This document shows positions 57,748-64,000 of a stretch of 64,000 nucleotides of DNA, piece after piece (the first letter of the stretch is position 1; every line of letters begins with the position of its first letter). The stretch covers positions 36,977,956 to 37,041,955 of the forward strand of contig CM048851.1 in NCBI GenBank assembly GCA_026545225.1, in the 5' to 3' direction. This DNA is from Cornus controversa. Taxonomy: Eukaryota > Streptophyta > Magnoliopsida > Cornales > Cornaceae. The position numbers and the translations under genes were made by a program. The notes under the pieces were generated by a model, which was not told the DNA's origin, ran no database searches, and saw nothing but the letters and a program-made list of their open reading frames with translations.

Positions 57748-58224
57748 TCAGCGACGATCTTGATCGCTGCGTTCCTTCGCAATCTGTTCCCTCTGTTTCT
57801 CAACGAGCTTATCAAGAGCCGATTGCACAGCCTCGCGTCCTCCGATGAGCAACCGGGTCACGATTTCCGGATCCCTCTCGAACCGGGCCTCCTCGAACTC
57901 CTTTCGGGCGTTCTCTCTGAGAACGTCACGCCACAAGACGCCTCGCGAGTCGGGCCACATGAAGAACCGGGTGGCCCGTATGATGTCTCGGTAGAGACTC
58001 AGTGCCTCGCGCCGATTGCTGGTGAGTCGCTGGCGAGTCAAGAGCTCGTTATCATCGTCGTTGTCGTGGTAGGTTTTTTCTTTCTTGACCACGTGTCGAT
58101 CCAATAGTTCGTCTATTGTGTCTGGGCCGTTGTGTAATAAACACCGGTGATGGAGGGCTATGTTGGTTCGGAGGTGGTTCAGAGAGATTGCGAGGTTTCG
58201 GCATTTATCGACCTTGGGGATCAT
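57748..58224 (-). CDS. LYR motif-containing protein, larger form (158 aa)
   Basis: Single-exon gene starting at the ATG at 58224; the same frame is open further upstream, but only from a non-ATG codon. LYR (Complex1_LYR) proteins are small mitochondrial adaptors that bind acyl carrier protein and deliver or insert Fe-S clusters or subunits into respiratory complexes. The motif SLYRD (Leu77-Tyr78-Arg79) begins the conserved three-helix domain, followed by IIRATRFFMWPDSRGVLWRD, ENARKEFEEARFERDPEIVT and a C-terminal charged helix (ALDKLVEKQREQIAKERSDQ). The F residue expected downstream is present in KEFEEAR. The N-terminal 65 residues include a His/Asp-rich stretch (HDNDDDNE). It resembles a plant LYR family represented, as I recall, by Arabidopsis At2g39725. 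No damage is visible. Confidence 0.88.
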   Translation of the reverse strand: MIPKVDKCRNLAISLNHLRTNIALHHRCLLHNGPDTIDELLDRHVVKKEKTYHDNDDDNELLTRQRLTSNRREALSLYRDIIRATRFFMWPDSRGVLWRDVLRENARKEFEEARFERDPEIVTRLLIGGREAVQSALDKLVEKQREQIAKERSDQDRR

Positions 58225-58605
58225 CTCCTCTCTGCGGGTAGTTGGGCAAGCAATACAGCAACGTAAACAAAATCGCCGGTTATATGAGCAGGAGGGAGAT
58301 TTTAATGTGACACCTTTGTTTGAGAAATTACATTTTGGCCTCAAATTGCAATTTATTTAATTTTTTCGATGAATAAAATTTGCAAATTGCAAAGTCTTCA
58401 ACATGCTTCTAATTGTTCTATATATCTCTTTCTGTTCAATAAATCCTTCACTTTGCAAGTTTGCAACCGAAAAAAAATTCCTTATACATGTACATCTACT
58501 CCATTAAATTATTTTTTATTTTTTATTTTTTTAAGCAAGCAAACACACATTTTGCTCCACTTGTACTTGAATCATCTCTCTCTCTCTCTCTCAAAGGTGA
58601 AGGAA
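58225..58605. other. Upstream region of the LYR gene
   Basis: The first 120 bases stay open in the LYR frame but lack an ATG. A (TC)n run lies at 58574-58592. No gene. Confidence 0.4.
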
Positions 58606-59595
58606 TAGGGATACAAATGATTGAGTGAGTCAAATTGAACTTTAGTTTATTTAAGTTCGGGTTTTTTTTGTTTGTGAATTCAACTTGAACTCGACTGCGA
58701 TCATAATGAGCTCGAAAAGTTAAATGAGCTTAAAAAATTGAACTTCGCTTGCCAGTATTGAAAAGCTTGGATTCAGTTCGCTTAGGTCGTATAATAAAAA
58801 AAAAAAAGTTAACATTAATATCATATTTGTATTCCAGTTCGGTTTCAGCTCATGTTCAAGATTACTTCACTCATTCATGAATGTATGTTCATCAGCATAC
58901 ATTCATAAACCTATATAAATTTACACAAACTTATGTTTATAAATGTGTTTATGAACTTATGTTCACGAACGCGTACAAGACTACACAGTCTTACTGTGTA
59001 AAGAAAATGCAATAACTTGAAGACAAATAAGAAATATTTGTAACTTTAAGGCACTGTCTTAGTGTCTTTAATGTGTTATTTGCCCTCACTCCAATTTCTT
59101 ATAAAATTCTTGCCAAAACAACTCCAGAATGAAACAAAGTCTGAATTTTTGTACTTGGCAATATTGAGAAACTAAAGGGTTGCAATTTTAAACCGAGAAG
59201 TCACCGCTAGAACTAACATTTGAATTTCTTACAGTCCCATTTTGGAAGTTCAACAGTTATGAGCATTAGTTATAGTTATGTCTATAACTGGACTCCATTT
59301 CTATTTCTATGCTTGACACATTTTGTATACGACAATGGGCTATGAGCCTATGATACCGGAAAATTCTTTAAACTTTTCACTTGGCACTTACTTTTTCAAG
59401 ACAACTTATTATATTACAATTTACTCAATAAAACATAGTGTTCACGAACGTAAAGTTTTAGCCTATCAATGTTTGAGAGCAGCTCATTGAGTTCAAGCTC
59501 AACTTATTTATTTAAGTACCGAACTCGAGCCAAACTTTAAACAAAAGTCGGTCTTGAGATGTTCACGAATAACCACCAGTTCATTTACAATCCTA
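58606..59595. mobile_element. Degenerate hAT-like element, TAGGG-TACAAATGA family (about 990 bp)
   Basis: The left end TAGGGATACAAATGATTGAG and the right end in reverse, TAGGATTGTAAATGAACTGG, resemble the termini of the 15004-15413 element. Interior GAACTCG/CGAGC motifs are shared too. Flanking 8-mers match at only 4 of 8 positions. The middle (about 59000-59450) is unlike the short family member and may be a nested insert. Confidence 0.55.
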
Positions 59596-59607
59596 CCAAG
59601 GGCCTCA

Positions 59608-60010
59608 TTAGAGCACTATTCTTGAATTTAATGGACACCAGCATACTCCTAATAGGATACTGATCTGATTGATGATCATGAGCTGAGGAGTAGATGATTT
59701 GTTTTTGAAGGCTCTAGCATTTCTTTCTGACCAAATGGAGTACACACATGCACAAAGGATCAGTTTGTTAACCATGTAAGTCTCAAAGACTTCCCAAAAG
59801 TTTTCTAGTGCCCTGCACACCATTTGATGAGATCGTGCCATGAATTTGGGAGGATGTGAAAGCCAGCAACATGCTAGTAATGAGACCAAACGGAGAGAGC
59901 AAAAGGACATTGAATCTTCGTAAACCTTCTCGATTTGGTTCAATGTGACTCACCTTGTCGAACAACTCGATAAAATTTGACAATCGCAAGTGTTCAAAAC
60001 GAAATTTCAA
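59608..60010 (-). pseudogene. LINE-type reverse transcriptase C-terminus (zf-RVT region)
   Basis: The minus strand reads ILPNSWHDLIKWCAGHWKTF in one frame and LILCACVYSIWSERNARAFK, NKSSTPQLMIINQI in another. Together they form the characteristic C-terminal region of plant L1-like LINE ORF2 proteins (NSWxDLIxWxxxxW...VYxIWxERNxRxF). A frameshift between the two parts and the missing upstream domains show it to be a 5'-truncated, decayed copy. Confidence 0.75.
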
Positions 60011-60816
60011 TTTTGCTGGTGCGAAGTTATTGACACATACTCATTGGACCACAAAGAAGGATTTTAGATGATGTTCACTGTGCTGTGCGAAATTAAAGGT
60101 TGTTTAGAGCTTTTGAGGTTGTTAAAATTGGGGGGAAAAAACTCCCTCATCTAAATTGCCTTTTGTATTTTTAATCCATCTTTTAAATTGTCACGTGTTA
60201 GCATCAAATTATATGATTAGGTCATCCAAATCCACCCTGGTGTACTCAGAACTGGTGCCTTAGATCTTACAAATCTATTTAGTTATTCCACTAAATTATA
60301 TCAAATTTATGGAATAATTTCAAAACTAGTAGAGAAAAGAACTAGACTTACTTTGATGCTGGCTGCCTGGCTGGGCAAGGGGGTAGGATTGGATGACTCG
60401 GCATGTGCCCCTCATCCTGCGTTCAGATGCAACAACATGCCTTAAATTTTAGAACATGAAATTTTTATAAAATTTTTTTCCTTTTTCTGTAGCTAACTGT
60501 CATATAGGTTCAGAACAAGTAAGCAGCAGCTACCATAAGACCCAAAGAGATCATTGAGAAATGGAATTCATGCCATTAAGAGGTAACCTTAAGATAGTCA
60601 GCTTAAGATTAAGAGACCAACCAAGAAATTCTGTTCATTTCTAAACAATTATTGACTAATTCCAAATCTTCTTCCTAAATGACAATTCTTTAGACAATAA
60701 TGGTATTTTTTTGGTTGCAATATGGAGACAACAAAAGCACACATCCTTTATCAGGGGCCAAAGTAGAAGAACACTGGAATAATGTTGAAACAGATGCAAA
60801 ATAGAGTCTCGCTACA
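60011..60816. other. Intergenic stretch
   Basis: No coding region or bounded repeat recognised. It probably holds the 3' end of the LYRM2-like transcript (minus strand). Confidence 0.4.
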
Positions 60817-62167
60817 TTAGCAATGACCTTGCATATCAAGCATCTCATCTAAACCTTTCAGTCTCTCTAATCCTTCACTAACCAAGAAACGGATCCTCTG
60901 CTTGTCAGTGCAATTCCGGTTAGTATCCATCTCTTGTCTAATCGTCTGTTCCAATTCAACTGTAAAATTCACCACAACCAATGCAATACCATTAAGCTTG
61001 CACCAATCATGCATTGCGGAAGCATATTAGTATGTTTGAAGATAATGCACACCAGACTTTCAAACTAGAGCTCAAATATGTTTCAGAAAAAAATGAAATA
61101 TCAATAACAATAATTACAAGTTTGGAACATGGGTACCAGGTCGAGAAGTGTAAACGAGATTAACATTATCAAAGCGACAAGGAAAATGTTAGAAAACAAC
61201 TGGTAAAATTTAATCAGAAATAGGTGACAAGTTTGATAAAAGAAAATTAAGAAATGACCAAGAAAATGTAAGAATGATATCAAATTATCATGAAAAACTG
61301 AAATCCTTGTTAAAATAAAATATAGAATCACTACTTGCCAAAAAGAGAAAAATAGAAACACAGATAACCTGTTTATAAAAAGGTTAGAAACATTTTCCTT
61401 TTGAAAAGATAATTACAATTCATAAGCATTTCTGAATCTCATTTTCTCATCAGGCTTTAGTTACCAGCAGAGCAAGCTTTTACCCTGGGAGGAGAAGTCT
61501 GATAGTTATTTGCTCTGTTAATGCATTTGACCAATGACTTTGCCCGATAATCTAAAGTTTGTAATCCAAAATTAATTTGCTTGAAAAGTCTTTGCAAATT
61601 TGTTCCTTATTTGTCTATTAAAAGGAAAATGGTCCTTTTCCGAAGCATATACACACCAACATGAGCAGCAGTGTTTTGAAATTTCTACACTTGAAAACTT
61701 CATGGAAAAAAGACGCAAAAATAAATAAACAAATAAATAAAATGAAAAGAAGACAATTGAGACTTGAGAGTTTGTCAATGAAACAGATAATGTTAAATTT
61801 AAATTCCAATTACAGGGGTTTTTCAAGTCTATAGTTATAAATTTGCCTAGGTTTTGAACAAAGATTAAGTCATCCAAATAAGTAGACAAACAAACAGAAA
61901 AGGCAAAGGGAATTAGTGAACATAAGACTGGAAGAAAGTACAAATTTAGGCAAAACAACCTGTAAGTTCACCTTATGTTAAAAGCTTCCATATATTCTGC
62001 TTATTTCCAAACCACAAACAGTTAGTTATGTACATGATTTTCCTAAGTTACAAAATCTTACCTCTTGCATGACCAGGGGCTCTTCGAGCAGTCCTTAGAG
62101 CTTGCCTGTACAGCTTCAATACTCGAGCACGGAGGATAAATTCCTGCAAATCCAAGGAGAGAACCAT
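60817..62167 (-). CDS. LYRM2-like small LYR protein (82 aa)
   Basis: Exon A ends at 62062 with a GTAAGA donor; exon B is 60817-60959 after a TTTTACAG acceptor. They join as HAR-VELEQTIRQEMDTN in a good frame. The product reads LQEFILRARVLKLYRQALRT, ARRAPGH, then NRNCTDKQRIRFLVSEGLER and LKGLDEMLDMQGH, the standard plant LYRM2-type sequence with the LYR motif at residues 19-21. It should act in mitochondria in respiratory-complex assembly. The start is ambiguous. An in-frame ATG at 62165-62167 gives an 82-residue protein of normal size, but TTTGCAG at 62144-62150 is also a good acceptor, so exon A may begin at 62143 with the true start in an upstream exon. As I recall, the Arabidopsis homologue is EMB1793 (At1g76060), essential for embryos. 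Confidence 0.88.
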
Positions 62168-62750
62168 AACTGATTCTCTTTGACAATAGCATACTTCGAA
62201 ATCAGAGTCTATCTTAAGAGCAAAGCTGATCCAAATAGTAATTAGCTTTACTAGAAAGCAAATTGAGATTAACATTACAAAGTCATGTTCAAAAATCAGA
62301 ATAAGATCACAATCAAACTTATTAATTTCTTAGGATTAGTTTAGTTGACGCATACACTTCTAATTAGAGTTTGCCCCACTGGTGTGACCATGTCACTGTG
62401 TTACATACTGCGTTACCTGTTCCTCTCAACGTACAATGCCAACAAAATAAGATGAGTATGGGTATATATTTTTTGTCTGAAACAAGCACCATGGTATGGG
62501 TTTGAGTTCTTTAGCACATCCCATTTAAATTCTAATTGGTTATATTCTTAAAAAATAGTAACATCGTACATTATGTTGCTGTGTAAATGTTATTTAATGT
62601 AAAAAAATGTTTCTAGGCACCCATTCAAGTCAAGCCCCAGTTTTCTAAGATTTGGGGAAGCTCTGATAATTAAAAATAGATCCGACAAGCATACCTCATT
62701 TTATGTCACATAGGTTTACACATCCAAAAATCATTCAACATGCCAAAGGA
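62168..62750. other. Upstream region of the LYRM2-like gene
   Basis: Non-coding. It would hold an upstream coding or leader exon if the 62143 acceptor is used, but I could not identify one with confidence. Confidence 0.35.
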
Positions 62751-62910
62751 CATATCCAATTTTGGTCCCCCCTACAGCAGGGTCTTGGGGAAAGGGGACC
62801 CAAGACAGACCCAACATTTGGTATTTCACAAAGTGGCTGCTCTGAGGCTCGAACTGGTACCAATGACACTGATATTCAAGTGTTAAACTGCCGAAACAGG
62901 CAACGGCCCT
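62750..62910 (-). repeat. Au-like tRNA-derived SINE
   Basis: On the minus strand AGTTCGAGCCTC (B-box-like) is followed by AGCAGCCACTTTGTG, then TTGGGTCTGTCTTGGGTCCC and CAAGACCCTGCTGTAGGGGG. This order matches the body of Au-type plant SINEs (GGTTCGANTCC..., CAGCCTCTTTGTG..., GGGTCCCC..., AGACCCCGCAGTAG...GGAGCC). It is a diverged copy with the A box end not clearly resolved. Confidence 0.6.
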
Positions 62911-63703
62911 CTCAACATTTTTATCACAGTTCAGTGATTCACAATTATTACCCATATTATTGTAAGATGAGAAGAATGGAAAAAAGAAAGATTGAGGGGC
63001 CTAGTGCCATAAATCATTTATCTTGCATTTTTAGAAAAGTCAGCTAAACGACTAACAGAAACTCAACAGAAATTATTCACGATTCTGACATAAAAATAAA
63101 ATTTGAATTAGTCTAGCCTTGGAAATATATGAAACAGGAAAATTAAAAAAATGTCCAACTATGTGCACTAAAATATCCATCAGCAAAGCTCCATGAACTA
63201 CAGTTGCTTTTCATTGGTCAAACATGTAAGGTTTTAAAATGTAAATTAACAGCCTTTGATTCATGAACATATGTGATGGGCCACCGGTCCTACTCCTACT
63301 CCCATAAGTCCTCTTTCCTTGTAAAGAGACACCATCATTTAGCTGTAATAGCAGAATAGCCAGAAGTACTCACAGCAATTCTGCCTTACTTTTGACAACA
63401 AAATGACATAAATGCTCCTCCAAAAGGTAACTTAATCACTGTGATTTGTAACTAAATGAACCTCGGTACTAGGTGCTAACTAAGGACATGCTATAACCAT
63501 AAACAAGAGAACTGCATTTGGATGCTATGCACAAAGTTGTCAATTATTTCAGTACCTCCATTCATGGACACATATGTAACCACACAATCATCAATAGAAA
63601 CTTCCATTAACGCTCATGTCAATGCAAAGCAATTTCCCCAAGTTACTTGGCCAAAATGCAACTTGCAATACTCAACATGAAACCACTTTTGCCGTGTGTC
63701 GCG

Positions 63704-63705
<2 letters not shown>
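62911..63705. other. Gene-free stretch near window end
   Basis: No gene or bounded repeat recognised. Confidence 0.4.

Positions 63706-63753
<48 letters not shown>
63706..63753. repeat. (AT)n microsatellite
   Basis: About 24 uninterrupted AT dinucleotides following GTGTCGCGCG. Confidence 0.92.
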
Positions 63754-63756
<3 letters not shown>

Positions 63757-64000
63757 CAGACAATTAAACCTACTTATCAAACAACCATCTTACCAAGATT
63801 GAATTGACAAAAAAGCTTGCATAAGGATGTTAGGGCTAACTCGTAGTAACACAAGGATTATGCAATCCACAAATTATGGTATACGAAATAGAAGTTACAG
63901 TTTCTTCGACCTAAAAATATCTGTATGATTTTATTTTCAGCTCAATCCTTCAATCAAATCAATCGCTTACATTTCCTGAGTGACATTACTCTTTACATAA
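63754..64000. other. Window end, no feature
   Basis: AT-rich sequence without recognisable coding potential. Confidence 0.4.

Noticed and set aside
58225-58344. Longer N-terminus for the 158-residue LYR protein
   Set aside because: The frame is open upstream but has no ATG; the first ATG at 58224 also gives a protein of normal length.

Overview
This is nuclear DNA from a flowering plant, most likely a eudicot. It is AT-rich and has intron-containing genes with plant-like proteins: a two-domain nucleoredoxin with a DC1 tail, a chloroplast-type RluA pseudouridine synthase, a membrane-anchored prolyl 4-hydroxylase and two LYR proteins. Plant-type Ty1/copia and Ty3/gypsy elements, LINEs, a SINE, Stowaway-like MITEs, and hAT and Mutator derivatives lie between them. 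I see no rRNA gene, no intact tRNA gene, no CRISPR array and no bacterial operon structure. The species cannot be fixed from the sequence alone.

Layout. 1-24 kb is transposon territory with no host gene I can support. It holds hAT-like elements (1639-2621, 4328-4990, 15004-15413), a Stowaway MITE (2931-3204), a long-TIR Mutator-like MITE (6164-7021), and a gag-only Ty3/gypsy element with matching LTRs and TSD (7462-13224). It also holds a probable SIRE-like copia LTR (about 17648-20010) and a chimeric copia element (20110-23677). 24.3-29.0 kb is a three-exon nucleoredoxin-like gene (+). 30.0-35.3 kb is a seven-exon RluA-family pseudouridine synthase gene (+). 36-42.6 kb holds another hAT-like MITE and two gene relics, a FAR1/MULE-type SWIM fragment and a tau-class GST first-exon fragment. 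42.65-44.85 kb is a large Mutator-like element. 45.3-50.3 kb is a seven-exon prolyl 4-hydroxylase gene (-), with an RTE-type LINE tail in its fourth intron. 50.65-54 kb holds a Mutator-like element, a 54-bp tandem repeat, a Stowaway MITE and a long inverted repeat. 55.9-57.1 kb is an array of degenerate, roughly 280-bp repeats. 57.75-58.22 kb and 60.8-62.2 kb are two different LYR-motif genes (-), separated by a MITE and a LINE relic.

How it fits together. The host genes are independent housekeeping genes: redox, organelle RNA modification, secretory-pathway proline hydroxylation, and mitochondrial Fe-S or complex assembly. They are not a cluster. The most informative structures are in the repeats. 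The gypsy element has lost almost all of pol: a gag relic leads to the last 18 codons of integrase. The freed interior is filled by two tandem arrays, one with a 16-bp period that is open in many frames on both strands. Two hAT-like elements each sit in one copy of a local duplication whose other copy keeps the uninterrupted target site. I found no convincing novel defence-like or metabolic system.
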